This document shows positions 1 through 8,062 of a DNA stretch of 57,860 bases, piece by piece. Position 1 is the stretch's first letter; each line of letters opens with the position of its first letter. The notes under the pieces are model-generated. The model was not told the origin of the DNA and made no database searches. It saw only the letters and a program-made list of their open reading frames with translations. The translations under genes were made by a program, and so were the position numbers. The DNA comes from an uncultured Oscillospiraceae bacterium (GTDB lineage: Bacteria; Bacillota; Clostridia; Oscillospirales; Oscillospiraceae), in contig CAAEKQ010000191.1 of NCBI GenBank assembly GCA_900756575.1, positions 1 through 57,860 of the forward strand, read 5' to 3'.

Positions 1-336
1 CAGGAGGTCTATGTACTGCCCCAGCAGGATACCCAGAATACCGTGAAAAAATTTGTGGAAAAGGCCAATCGGCAGCTGCGGAATCTTGCCACTTCCTCGG
101 AGGTGGATCTCCGGGGCATGACCGCTGATGAAGCCATTTCCGTATTGGATCGGTTCCTGGACGACGCGCTGTTGGCCAAGCTTCCCTCCATCCGGGTAAT
201 CCACGGAAAGGGCACCGGCGTACTGCGGAAAGCGGTACAGCAGCACCTGAAACGGAACCCCAGAATCAAATCCGTGCGCCTGGGCGTCTATGGCGAGGGC
301 GAGGATGGCGTGACCATTGCCGAGCTGGATGTCTGA
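1..336 (+). CDS. mutS2: MutS2 C-terminal fragment (Smr domain), 5' truncated
   Basis: The frame is open from base 1 to a TGA at 334-336, giving the last 111 residues of a longer protein that starts left of the window. The visible part is a Smr domain, with a typical 'DLRGMTADEA' opening and the 'HGKGTG' loop of Smr nucleases. In the MutS2 family this domain follows the MutS-like core and ATPase. MutS2 proteins act on branched DNA or collided ribosomes rather than in mismatch repair. A GTG at 43 lies inside the frame but is not the real start, because the preceding codons also read as protein. Another Smr-carrying protein cannot be fully excluded, since the ATPase is not in view. Confidence 0.85.
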   Translation, partial: QEVYVLPQQDTQNTVKKFVEKANRQLRNLATSSEVDLRGMTADEAISVLDRFLDDALLAKLPSIRVIHGKGTGVLRKAVQQHLKRNPRIKSVRLGVYGEGEDGVTIAELDV

Positions 337-393
337 TTTTGCGAGAAAGTATGGGACAGAACCATCAATTTGTAAAAATTGCGATACAAATCA

Positions 394-422
394 TTGACGA
401 TTTCCGGAATGTCTGCTATGAT
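394..422 (+). promoter_or_regulatory. Sigma-A promoter of the HPr gene
   Basis: TTGACG at 394-399 and TATGAT at 417-422 are separated by 17 bases. The predicted start lies about 40 bases before the HPr start codon, so the gene has its own promoter between mutS2 and HPr. Confidence 0.75.
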
Positions 423-468
423 AAAGGAAACCGGCAAGTATGCCAGCGCATTTAGGGAGTGAATGTTT

Positions 469-732
469 ATGTATACTAAGACTGCTGTTGTCAATAATCA
501 GGTTGGGCTCCATGCCCGTCCTGCCACATTCTTCATCCAGAAGGCAAATGAGTTTAAGAGTTCCATCTGGGTTGAGGTCGAGGAGCGCCGGGTCAATGCA
601 AAGAGCCTGCTGGGCGTCCTGTCTCTGGGAATCGTCAAGGGCACTGAGATCACACTGATCGCCAACGGCCCCGATGAGGAAGAGGCTGTCGAAGCTCTGG
701 CCACTCTGCTGGCATCTGATTTCGGCAAGTAA
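469..732 (+). CDS. ptsH: HPr phosphocarrier protein
   Basis: This 87-residue protein is an HPr of the sugar phosphotransferase system. It passes phosphate from enzyme I to sugar-specific EIIA proteins, and in Firmicutes it is also a regulatory target of HPr kinase. The active-site motif 'GLHARPA' places the phosphorylated histidine at residue 15, and 'NAKSLLGV' places the regulatory serine at residue 46. Both are the canonical positions, which supports the ATG at 469. An in-frame ATG at 463 sits only 3 bases after AGGGAG (454-459), whereas 469 has normal spacing. The gene is monocistronic between its own promoter and a hairpin terminator. No ptsI is nearby. Carrying both residues argues for a true HPr rather than a Crh-type regulator. 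Confidence 0.93.
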   Translation: MYTKTAVVNNQVGLHARPATFFIQKANEFKSSIWVEVEERRVNAKSLLGVLSLGIVKGTEITLIANGPDEEEAVEALATLLASDFGK

Positions 733-742
733 TTCTGCATCC

Positions 743-790
743 AATGCCCCATGGCCGCATATGTGGTCATGGGGCATTTCGGCATTTTTG
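743..790 (+). terminator. Rho-independent terminator after HPr
   Basis: A 14-bp stem (743-756 with 765-778, one G-U pair) encloses an 8-base loop. It is followed by TTT and, a few bases later, by TTTTT at 786-790. The uvrC ribosome site AAAGGAGGG follows at 795-803, leaving no room for a separate promoter. Confidence 0.75.
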
Positions 791-810
791 TTTGAAAGGA
801 GGGCAGCCGT

Positions 811-2676
811 ATGGAGGTTTTGACCCCAAAAGAATTAAAGGATAAGGTTCTGTCGCTGCCCTTCAGCCCCGGCGTGTATCTGATGAAGGATAAAACCGGG
901 ACAATCATCTATGTGGGCAAGGCGAAAAAGCTCAAAAACCGGGTGAGTCAGTACTTTCAGGACTCCTCCGCCCACAATGCGAAAACCCGGCTGATGGTCA
1001 GCCATATTGCAAATTTTGATTATATTGTGGCGGGCTCAGAATTTGAGGCGCTGGTATTGGAATGCAGCCTCATTAAACGCCATCAGCCCAAATATAATAT
1101 TCTGCTGAAGGATGATAAGGGCTATCCCTATATCCGGGTGGATCTCCACGAGGCGTACCCCACATTCTCCATGGTGGGGCGGCGGGCCAATGATGGGGCG
1201 CGGTATTTCGGCCCCTATGGCGGTAGATTTGTCACCCAGCAGGCATTGGATACCATCCGCCTGACCCTGAAGCTCCCGGGCTGCTCGAAAAAGTTCCCCC
1301 GGGATGTGGGGAAGGAGCGCCCGTGCCTGAATTATCAAATCGGCAACTGCGACGGCTGGTGCCAGAAGAAAATGACCCAGGAAGAATACATGGCACGGAT
1401 TCAGCAGGGTGTACTCATGCTGGAGGGCCGGGACAAGGAACTGGCCGCAGATTTGAAAGAAAAAATGGAGGACGCGGCAGAACGACTGGATTTCGAGGCG
1501 GCGGCGGCTTATCGGGATCGGTTCCGGGCCATTGAAGCGCTTTCTCGCAAGCAGATGGTCTGCTCCGGCGCCATGGCGGATACGGATGTCATTGGCATCT
1601 TCACTGGCACGGCCAAAACCGGCTTTGCGGTGCTGCATTTTGTACTGGGCAACCTCATCGACAAGGACGTGGAGGTACTGGAAACCCAGATCGGCGAAAC
1701 CAGAGAGGAGACGGTTTCTACGCTGGTCAAGCAGTATTATCTCCGCCGGGGATTGGCCCCCAAGGATATTTATCTGCCCTGTCCGGTAGAGGACAGCGAC
1801 CTGTTTGCCCAGCTGCTCCAGCAGGAATACGGCAAAAAGGTACGGATCTCCGTCCCGCAGCGGGGCGATCATGTGCGATTGGTGGAGCTGGCCTGTGCCA
1901 ATGCCCGGGAGGAGGCCGAGCGGGTTTCCACCGACTATGAGCGCACCAATAAGACTCTGGAGCTGCTGGGCTCCATGCTGAAGCTGGAAAACTTGCCCCG
2001 GCGGCTGGAATCCTATGATATTTCCAACATGGGCAGTGATGACATCGTTGCCTCTATGGTGGTGTTTGTGGACGGCCAGCCCTCGAAAAAGGACTATAAG
2101 CGCTTTAAGCTCCGGGATATGGACGGCCCTGACGACTACGGCTCCATGCAGCAGGTGATCGAGCGGCGGTTTACCCATTTCCTTGCCGGGGATAAGGGCT
2201 TTGCGGAGCGTCCGGATGCGCTGCTCATCGACGGCGGCCAGGTTCATGCGGACACGGTGCTTCGGCAGATTTCCTCCATGGGCATCAGCATTCCCGTATT
2301 CGGCATGGTGAAGGATGACCGGCACAGAACCAGAGCACTGGTGACCCCACAGGGGGATGAAATTGGAATTCAGGGCAATCAGGCGGTGTTTTCTCTCATC
2401 GGACGGATTCAGGAGGAGACCCACCGGTTTGCCATTACCTATCAGCGGGAGCTTCGGTCCAAACGGATGAAGCGTTCGTCTCTGGACCACATTCCCGGGG
2501 TGGGAGATAAAAGAAAGCAGGATCTCATGCGGCACTTTAAGACCATCGGCGCGATTTCCTCGGCTTCGCTGGAGGAGCTATGCCAGGTGGTGCCCAAGAA
2601 TACTGCGGCGGAAGTTTACAAATACTATCGTTCCAGGCAGGAGCGGCAGGACAAAGGAGAATCTACATGCGAGTGA
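811..2676 (+). CDS. uvrC: UvrC, excinuclease ABC subunit C
   Basis: UvrC makes the two incisions around bulky DNA lesions in nucleotide excision repair, with UvrA and UvrB. At 621 residues it has the full usual length. The N-terminus carries the GIY-YIG nuclease ('PGVYLMKD' then 'IIYVGKAKKLKNRVSQYF'). A UVR helical-hairpin motif lies near residues 205-240, the RNase H-like C-terminal nuclease is near 385-500 ('SYDISNMGSDDIVASMVVF', 'LLIDGGQ'), and helix-hairpin-helix repeats end the protein ('IPGVGDKRKQDLM'). The ATG at 811 follows AAAGGAGGG by 7 bases. The end overlaps rsmD by 10 bases, so the two are co-translated. The only visible upstream promoter is that of HPr, so expression may depend on read-through of the 743-790 terminator. 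Confidence 0.97.
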   Translation: MEVLTPKELKDKVLSLPFSPGVYLMKDKTGTIIYVGKAKKLKNRVSQYFQDSSAHNAKTRLMVSHIANFDYIVAGSEFEALVLECSLIKRHQPKYNILLKDDKGYPYIRVDLHEAYPTFSMVGRRANDGARYFGPYGGRFVTQQALDTIRLTLKLPGCSKKFPRDVGKERPCLNYQIGNCDGWCQKKMTQEEYMARIQQGVLMLEGRDKELAADLKEKMEDAAERLDFEAAAAYRDRFRAIEALSRKQMVCSGAMADTDVIGIFTGTAKTGFAVLHFVLGNLIDKDVEVLETQIGETREETVSTLVKQYYLRRGLAPKDIYLPCPVEDSDLFAQLLQQEYGKKVRISVPQRGDHVRLVELACANAREEAERVSTDYERTNKTLELLGSMLKLENLPRRLESYDISNMGSDDIVASMVVFVDGQPSKKDYKRFKLRDMDGPDDYGSMQQVIERRFTHFLAGDKGFAERPDALLIDGGQVHADTVLRQISSMGISIPVFGMVKDDRHRTRALVTPQGDEIGIQGNQAVFSLIGRIQEETHRFAITYQRELRSKRMKRSSLDHIPGVGDKRKQDLMRHFKTIGAISSASLEELCQVVPKNTAAEVYKYYRSRQERQDKGESTCE

Positions 2677-3206
2677 TTACAGGCAGCGCCCGGGGCGCAA
2701 AGCTCAAAACATTGGAAGGATTGGCGACCCGGCCCACCTCTGATCGGGTGAAGGAAGCCATTTTTAATATCATTCAGTTCGACATCGAAGGCCGTCGGGT
2801 TTTGGATCTGTTCGGCGGCAGCGGTCAGCTTGCCATCGAGGCCCTGTCCCGGGGCGCGGACTATGCCGTCCTGGTGGATCAGAGCGCCGAGGCCGTGAAG
2901 GTCATCAAGGACAATCTCAAAAAGGTAAAATTCGACCAGAAGGCGTCGGTTTTCCAGATGGACTATCTCCGTTATCTCTCCACCAGCCGGGAGAAATTCG
3001 ACATCATCTTCCTGGATCCCCCTTATGCAGAAAAATCTCTGGAAAATGCGCTGCAAAAGATATCGGAAATTGACATTTTGTCGGAAGGTGGTATAATAAT
3101 CTGTGAGCGGCCTAAGGAGAAGGTTCTGCCCCCTCAGGTGGGGAATCTTCTTTGCTCCAAGGACTACTGCTATGGCAAAACTGCCGTGAATCTGTATACA
3201 AGGTGA
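2667..3206 (+). CDS. rsmD: 16S rRNA (guanine966-N2)-methyltransferase RsmD
   Basis: This 179-residue Rossmann-fold methyltransferase should methylate guanine 966 of 16S rRNA using S-adenosylmethionine. The start 'MRVITGSARGAKLKTLEG' and the substrate segment 'TRPTSDRVKEAIFNI' are family hallmarks. The SAM-binding loop is 'VLDLFGGSGQLAIEALSRGA', and the catalytic motif 'DPPY' is present in 'IIFLDPPYAEKS'. The chosen ATG at 2667 has AAAGGAGA at 2653-2660 and lies inside the end of uvrC. A longer in-frame extension to 2580 exists but has no ribosome site and does not match the family. coaD follows after 6 bases, the common rsmD-coaD pairing in bacteria. Confidence 0.95.
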   Translation: MRVITGSARGAKLKTLEGLATRPTSDRVKEAIFNIIQFDIEGRRVLDLFGGSGQLAIEALSRGADYAVLVDQSAEAVKVIKDNLKKVKFDQKASVFQMDYLRYLSTSREKFDIIFLDPPYAEKSLENALQKISEIDILSEGGIIICERPKEKVLPPQVGNLLCSKDYCYGKTAVNLYTR

Positions 3207-3212
3207 TCCCCA

Positions 3213-3698
3213 ATGAAAACAGCCATTTATCCCGGCAGCTTTGACCCCATTACCCTGGGGCATCTCAATATTATCACCCGTGCTGCTTCGATTTTCGACC
3301 GGCTGATCGTCTGTGTGGGCTACAACCAGAAAAAAAGCCCCATGTTTACCGCCCAGGAACGGGTGGAGATGATCCGGAAAGCAACCAGCCATCTGCCCAA
3401 TGTGGAGGTAGAGGCGTCCGACGAGCTCTTGGCGCACTATGCCCGAAGAAAGGGCGCGTGCGTGGTGGTAAAGGGGCTGCGGGCGGTGTCGGATTTTGAA
3501 TCCGAGTTTACCATGAGCCTGATCAACAAAAAGCTCAACCCCGAGCTGGATACCATGTTCCTCACGGCAGAGGAAAAATATATGTATCTTAGCTCCAGCG
3601 CCGTGAAGGAGCTGGCACAGTACGATGTGGATCTTTCCGAGTTCCTGCCGGCCCCTGTGATTGATGAATTCAGAGCCAGATTAAATGCAAGGAGATAG
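3213..3698 (+). CDS. coaD: Phosphopantetheine adenylyltransferase
   Basis: CoaD joins AMP to 4'-phosphopantetheine, the fourth step of coenzyme A synthesis. The protein is 161 residues, the normal length. The nucleotidyltransferase T/HxGH motif is in 'YPGSFDPITLGHLNII', with His at residue 18. The second signature is 'YMYLSSSAVKELA'. It starts 6 bases after the rsmD stop and is followed after 4 bases by a coiled-coil protein, so uvrC-rsmD-coaD and the next gene read as one operon. Confidence 0.96.
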   Translation: MKTAIYPGSFDPITLGHLNIITRAASIFDRLIVCVGYNQKKSPMFTAQERVEMIRKATSHLPNVEVEASDELLAHYARRKGACVVVKGLRAVSDFESEFTMSLINKKLNPELDTMFLTAEEKYMYLSSSAVKELAQYDVDLSEFLPAPVIDEFRARLNARR

Positions 3699-3702
3699 TC
3701 GC

Positions 3703-4269
3703 ATGGAGAAAACAACCATTGATTCGCTGCTCAACAGCCTTGTCGCTCTGGTGGGCGACGCGCGTGGTTCCCTGTTTGGTCAGGATAAGTGTATGGTGGA
3801 CAAGGAACAGCTTCTGTATCTGGTGGATGCCCTCCAGGCGCAGATTCCCCAGGAAATCAGCCAGTCCAAGGCAGTCATCGAAAGCTGCAATGAGCTGCGC
3901 ACCAACGCCAAGAAGGATGCGGCCCAGACTCGCAAGCAGGCCGATCAGGTGCTGAAGGACGCCCAGGAGCGTGCCGCAAAGCTGATTGAAGAAAATCAGA
4001 TTGTGGAGTTTGCAAAGGCACGGGCCCAGGAGATTCTCGACGAGGCGGAACAGCAGCGGAAGGAGCTCATTTCCGGTGCGGTGGAGTATGCCGACCGGAT
4101 CATGGCCGAGGCGGAGCAGTCTGTTACCGATACCTATGATACCCTCCATGCGGGGATTTCTGCTCTCCAGGCCAAGGGAAAAGAGGATAAAACCACGGCC
4201 CTTGCCAAGGTCAAGGAGGCCCGGAAAGCCCTCAAGAATGCCACAAAGACTGAACAGAAACAAAAATAA
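3703..4269 (+). CDS. Coiled-coil protein downstream of coaD, function unknown
   Basis: This 188-residue protein has no recognisable catalytic motif. It is almost wholly charged and helical. Long Ala/Lys/Glu/Gln stretches such as 'AQTRKQADQVLKDAQERAAK' and 'ARAQEILDEAEQQRKEL' look like the E subunit of V-type ATPases, the b subunit of F-type ATPases or a DivIVA-like scaffold. No membrane segment or signal peptide is seen, so it is probably cytoplasmic. The ATG at 3703 is preceded by AAGGAGA with good spacing; an ATG at 3685 lies inside that ribosome site. It ends the uvrC-rsmD-coaD operon and is followed by a strong terminator. Similar small helical proteins after coaD are, to my recollection, common in Clostridia. 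Confidence 0.75.
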   Translation: MEKTTIDSLLNSLVALVGDARGSLFGQDKCMVDKEQLLYLVDALQAQIPQEISQSKAVIESCNELRTNAKKDAAQTRKQADQVLKDAQERAAKLIEENQIVEFAKARAQEILDEAEQQRKELISGAVEYADRIMAEAEQSVTDTYDTLHAGISALQAKGKEDKTTALAKVKEARKALKNATKTEQKQK

Positions 4270-4288
4270 TATTTCAAATGTTCCATAC

Positions 4289-4325
4289 AACCTGCTCCGA
4301 AAATCGGGGCAGGTTGCGTTTTTTT
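4289..4325 (+). terminator. Strong terminator of the uvrC-coaD operon
   Basis: An 11-bp stem (4289-4299 with 4305-4315, one G-U pair) with a 5-base loop is followed by a run of seven T at 4319-4325. Confidence 0.9.
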
Positions 4326-4352
4326 ACGATTTTTCGTATTTTTCGACACTTG

Positions 4353-4384
4353 TTATGCAATGTGAAAGGAATTTCCTTGCATAA
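4353..4384. repeat. Inverted repeat upstream of the pyruvate carboxylase promoter
   Basis: TTATGCAA (4353-4360) and its exact complement TTGCATAA (4377-4384) are separated by 16 bases. The repeat ends about 28 bases before the -35 element at 4412. Its position suits an activator or repressor site. A role as a weak hairpin is also possible, but transcription from the mapped promoter would not include it. Confidence 0.45.
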
Positions 4385-4411
4385 ATGCCGTCAAATTTGT
4401 GATTTCCGGGC

Positions 4412-4440
4412 TTTACATACGAAAAGTGATGGGGTATAAT
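4412..4440 (+). promoter_or_regulatory. Promoter of pyruvate carboxylase
   Basis: TTTACA at 4412-4417 and TATAAT at 4435-4440 have a 17-base spacer. The leader of about 65 bases contains a short hairpin (GGAGG at 4471-4475 with CCTCC at 4483-4487) just before the ribosome site GAGGTG at 4502-4507. Confidence 0.8.
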
Positions 4441-4512
4441 AAAGGCGCTATGTACAAACAGGCTGATATAGGAGGAGAGGTGCCTCCTGTAATATTTTAA
4501 TGAGGTGATCAT

Positions 4513-7500
4513 GTGACACAGAAACCCTTTAACAAGGTTCTGGCTGCAAACCGCGGCGAAATTGCCATTCGAATTTTCCGGGCCTGCTATGACCTGGGGC
4601 TTCATACCGTGGCAATGTACTCCAACGAGGATACCGGCGGCCAGTTCCGTACTCACGCAGATGAGGCCTATCTCATCGGTGAAAACAAGAGTCCCGTGGG
4701 TGCCTATCTGGACATTCCGGCGATTATCGACCTGGCAAAGCGCCGGGGCGTAGATGCTATCCATCCCGGCTACGGCTTCCTGTCCGAGAATGCGGATTTC
4801 GCCAAGGCTTGTGAGGATGCGGGCATTTCCTTCATTGGGCCTCCCAGCGATATTCTTGCCATGATGGGCGATAAGCTCTCTGCCAAGCAGATTGCCATTA
4901 AGGCCGGCGTTCCCATTATTCCCGGTTCCACCGAACCCCTGAAAGACGGAGACGACGCTCTGGAGAAGGCTATTTCCTTTGGCTTCCCCATTATCCTCAA
5001 GGCGGCAGCAGGCGGCGGCGGACGCGGTATGCGTCGCTGCGATACCCCCGAGGAGGTAAAGCCTGCGTTTGAGCTGGTGCGTAGTGAGGCGCAGAAGGCG
5101 TTCGGCAACGACGATATTTTCATCGAGAAGTTCCTGGTTGAGCCCAAGCACATTGAGGTTCAGGTGCTGGCCGATAAGTACGGCAACTGCTACCACATCG
5201 GCGAGCGTGACTGCTCCCTCCAGCGCCGCTATCAAAAGGTGGTGGAGTTTGCACCCGCATGGTCCGTAAACCCTGAAATTATCGCCAATATTCGGAACGA
5301 TGCGGTGAAGATTGCAAAGTCCGTTGGTTACATCAATGCCGGTACTCTGGAGTTCCTGGTGGACAAGTCCGGCAGCTACTACTTCATTGAGATGAACCCC
5401 CGTATTCAGGTAGAGCATACCGTCACTGAGATGGTCACCGGCATCGACTTGGTTCGGGCGCAGATCCTCATTGCGGAGGGCTATCCCCTGAGCCATCCCG
5501 CCATTGACCTGAACTCTCAGGACGATGTTCATGTGCGCGGCTATGCCATTCAGTGCCGAGTTACCACCGAGGATCCAACCAATAACTTTGCCCCCGATAA
5601 CGGCAAGATCACCTCTTACCGTACCGGCGGCGGCAACGGCGTGCGCCTGGACGGCGGTAATGCCACCACCGGCACCGTGATTTCCCCCTACTACGATTCT
5701 CTGCTGGTTAAGGTCACCTGCTGGGATAACTCCTTCCAGGGCACCTGCCGCAAAGCCCTCCGCGCCATCAGCGAGGTTCGAGTCCGCGGCGTTAAGACCA
5801 ATATTCCCTTTGTTTCCAATATTCTGAGCCATCCGACCTTTGTTGCCGGTAAGTGCCACACCAAGTTCATTGACGAGACACCTGAGCTGTTTGATATCAC
5901 TGATTCCAAGGATCGTGCTACCCGCGTGCTCAAGTACATCGCCAACATTCAGGTGGCAAATCCCAACGCAGAGCGGAAGCAGTATGATACCCCCAGATTC
6001 CCCAAGGGTTCCGGACAGCCCAAGCCTGCGCTCAAGCAGCTGCTGGACGAAAAGGGCCCCAAGGCATTGTCCCAGTGGGTCATGGATCAGAAGAAGCTGC
6101 TGATTACCGATACCACCATGCGGGACGCTCATCAGTCCTTGCTGTCCACCAGAATGCGTACCCGCGACATGGTCAAGGGCGCAGACGGTACGGCGGATAT
6201 TCTGGCGGATTGCTTCTCTCTGGAGATGTGGGGCGGCGCAACCTTCGACGTTGCCTACCGGTTCCTGCATGAGGATCCCTGGGAACGGCTGGATCTGCTC
6301 CGGGAAAAGATCCCCAACATCCCGTTCCAGATGCTGCTCCGCGGCTCCAACACCGTGGGCTATCAGAACTATCCCGATAACGTTGTCCGGGAGTTTGTCA
6401 AGCAGTCCGCGTTGGGCGGCATCGACATCTTCCGTGTGTTCGATTCCCTGAACTGGGTGCCCGGTATGTCCATTGCCATGGATGAGGTGCTGAAGCAGAA
6501 TAAGTTCTGCGAGGCAACCATCTGCTACACCGGCGACATTATGGACAAGTCCCGCACCCGCTACACCCTGGATTACTATGTGAAGCTGGCCAAGGAGCTG
6601 GAGCACATCGGCGCACACTCCATCTGCATCAAGGATATGTCCGGTCTGCTCAAGCCCTATGCGGCCAAAGAGCTGGTACACGCCCTGAAGCAGGAGGTCG
6701 GCATCCCGATTCATCTCCATACCCACGATACCACCGGCAACCAGGTTGCAACCCTGCTGATGGCTGCCGAGGCCGGCGTGGATATTGTGGATACCGCTGT
6801 GGCCTCCATGTCCAGCCTGACTTCTCAGCCCTCTATGAACGCCGTTGTGGCAGCCCTCCAGGGCAACCCCAGAGACACTGGCTTCTCCATGGAAGGCATT
6901 CAGGAGCTCACCGATTACTGGGCCGACGTCCGCCTGCGCTACGCGAGCTTCGATCACGGCCTCAAGACCCCCGTTACCGATATCTATCGCTACGAGATCC
7001 CCGGCGGCCAGTACACCAACCTGGAGCCTCAGGTCATCTCTCTGGGCCTGGGCAGCCGCTTCCTGGAAGTCAAGGAGATGTACAAGAAGGTCAACGATAT
7101 GCTGGGCGACCTGGTAAAGGTGACTCCGTCCTCCAAGATGGTGGGCGACCTGGCGATCTTTATGGTACAGAATGACCTGACCCCTGAGAATATTGTGGAA
7201 AAAGGCGAGCATCTGACCTTCCCGGATTCCGTGGTCAGCTACTTCAAGGGCATGATGGGCCAGCCCCCCTGCGGCTTCCCTGTGGATCTCCAGAGGATCG
7301 TACTCAAGGGCGAAAAGCCCATCACCTGCCGTCCCGGCGAGCTCCTTGCGCCTGTTGATTTCGAGCAGGCCAAGAAGGAAGTGGAGAAGTTCTGCCCCAA
7401 TCCCACCATGCGGGACGTGATTTCCTACTGCATCTACCCCAAGGTGGTGGAGGAGTACTGGAAGCACTCCAAGGAGTATGGTTATCTGATGCGCATGGGC

Positions 7501-7935
7501 TCCCATGTCTTCTTCAACGGTCTTGCACTGGGTGAAACCAACAAGATCAACATTGAAGACGGTAAGACCCTGGTCATCAAGTATCTGGGCCTGGGCGATC
7601 ACAACGACGACGGTACCCGGAATGTGATCTTCGAGCTTAACGGCACCCGCCGTGAGGTTGCTGTGGTGGATAAGAACGCTAAGGTCACAGGCAAAACCGT
7701 TAAGATGGCCGATCCCCAGGATAAGAGCCATGTGGGCGCGTCCATCCCCGGTATGGTTACCAAGGTCAATGTCAAGCCCGGCGACAAGGTCGAGGAGAAC
7801 CAGGTGCTGGCTGTCATCGAGGCCATGAAGATGGAGACCTCCGTGGTGGCGCGTATGGCCGGTACCATCGACGAAGTGCTGGTAAAGGAAGGCGGCAACG
7901 TCAAGGCTGGCGAGCTGCTGATTACCATCAAGTAA
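4513..7935 (+). CDS. pyc: Pyruvate carboxylase
   Basis: Pyruvate carboxylase uses ATP, bicarbonate and biotin to convert pyruvate to oxaloacetate, refilling the citric-acid branch. The single chain of 1140 residues is the normal length. Biotin carboxylase occupies about residues 1-450, with the glycine-rich ATP loop 'KAAAGGGGRGMR' and the 'EMNPRIQVEHTVTE' signature. The carboxyltransferase domain follows from about 530 ('DTTMRDAHQSLLSTRMRT', 'HLHTHDTTGN'). The C-terminal biotinyl domain carries 'EAMKMET', with the biotinylated lysine at residue 1106. Translation starts at a GTG at 4513; the overlapping ATG at 4511 runs straight into a stop. The gene is monocistronic between its own promoter and terminator. 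Confidence 0.98.
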   Translation: MTQKPFNKVLAANRGEIAIRIFRACYDLGLHTVAMYSNEDTGGQFRTHADEAYLIGENKSPVGAYLDIPAIIDLAKRRGVDAIHPGYGFLSENADFAKACEDAGISFIGPPSDILAMMGDKLSAKQIAIKAGVPIIPGSTEPLKDGDDALEKAISFGFPIILKAAAGGGGRGMRRCDTPEEVKPAFELVRSEAQKAFGNDDIFIEKFLVEPKHIEVQVLADKYGNCYHIGERDCSLQRRYQKVVEFAPAWSVNPEIIANIRNDAVKIAKSVGYINAGTLEFLVDKSGSYYFIEMNPRIQVEHTVTEMVTGIDLVRAQILIAEGYPLSHPAIDLNSQDDVHVRGYAIQCRVTTEDPTNNFAPDNGKITSYRTGGGNGVRLDGGNATTGTVISPYYDSLLVKVTCWDNSFQGTCRKALRAISEVRVRGVKTNIPFVSNILSHPTFVAGKCHTKFIDETPELFDITDSKDRATRVLKYIANIQVANPNAERKQYDTPRFPKGSGQPKPALKQLLDEKGPKALSQWVMDQKKLLITDTTMRDAHQSLLSTRMRTRDMVKGADGTADILADCFSLEMWGGATFDVAYRFLHEDPWERLDLLREKIPNIPFQMLLRGSNTVGYQNYPDNVVREFVKQSALGGIDIFRVFDSLNWVPGMSIAMDEVLKQNKFCEATICYTGDIMDKSRTRYTLDYYVKLAKELEHIGAHSICIKDMSGLLKPYAAKELVHALKQEVGIPIHLHTHDTTGNQVATLLMAAEAGVDIVDTAVASMSSLTSQPSMNAVVAALQGNPRDTGFSMEGIQELTDYWADVRLRYASFDHGLKTPVTDIYRYEIPGGQYTNLEPQVISLGLGSRFLEVKEMYKKVNDMLGDLVKVTPSSKMVGDLAIFMVQNDLTPENIVEKGEHLTFPDSVVSYFKGMMGQPPCGFPVDLQRIVLKGEKPITCRPGELLAPVDFEQAKKEVEKFCPNPTMRDVISYCIYPKVVEEYWKHSKEYGYLMRMGSHVFFNGLALGETNKINIEDGKTLVIKYLGLGDHNDDGTRNVIFELNGTRREVAVVDKNAKVTGKTVKMADPQDKSHVGASIPGMVTKVNVKPGDKVEENQVLAVIEAMKMETSVVARMAGTIDEVLVKEGGNVKAGELLITIK

Positions 7936-7946
7936 ATACCATCAAA

Positions 7947-7979
7947 ATGACCGCTGATATTTTCGGCGGTCATTTTTTT
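7947..7979 (+). terminator. Terminator of pyc
   Basis: A perfect 8-bp stem (ATGACCGC at 7947-7954 with GCGGTCAT at 7966-7973) is followed by seven T in all at 7973-7979. Confidence 0.88.
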
Positions 7980-7998
7980 GCCTTCGGCGGGTTTCACC

Positions 7999-8027
7999 TT
8001 GCGCCCTGGGGAAAAACAACGTATAAT
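7999..8027 (+). promoter_or_regulatory. Promoter of the phosphoglucomutase gene
   Basis: TATAAT at 8022-8027 is a consensus -10. The -35 at 7999-8004 (TTGCGC) matches only in its first half, at 17-base spacing. Confidence 0.6.
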
Positions 8028-8062
8028 ACAGCTATATGATTTGGACAAAGGAGCGTTGGCAC

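Noticed and set aside
4324..7731. A 1135-codon open frame on the minus strand opposite pyruvate carboxylase
   Set aside because: Same bias artefact; no ribosome site or recognisable domain, and the plus-strand gene is certain.
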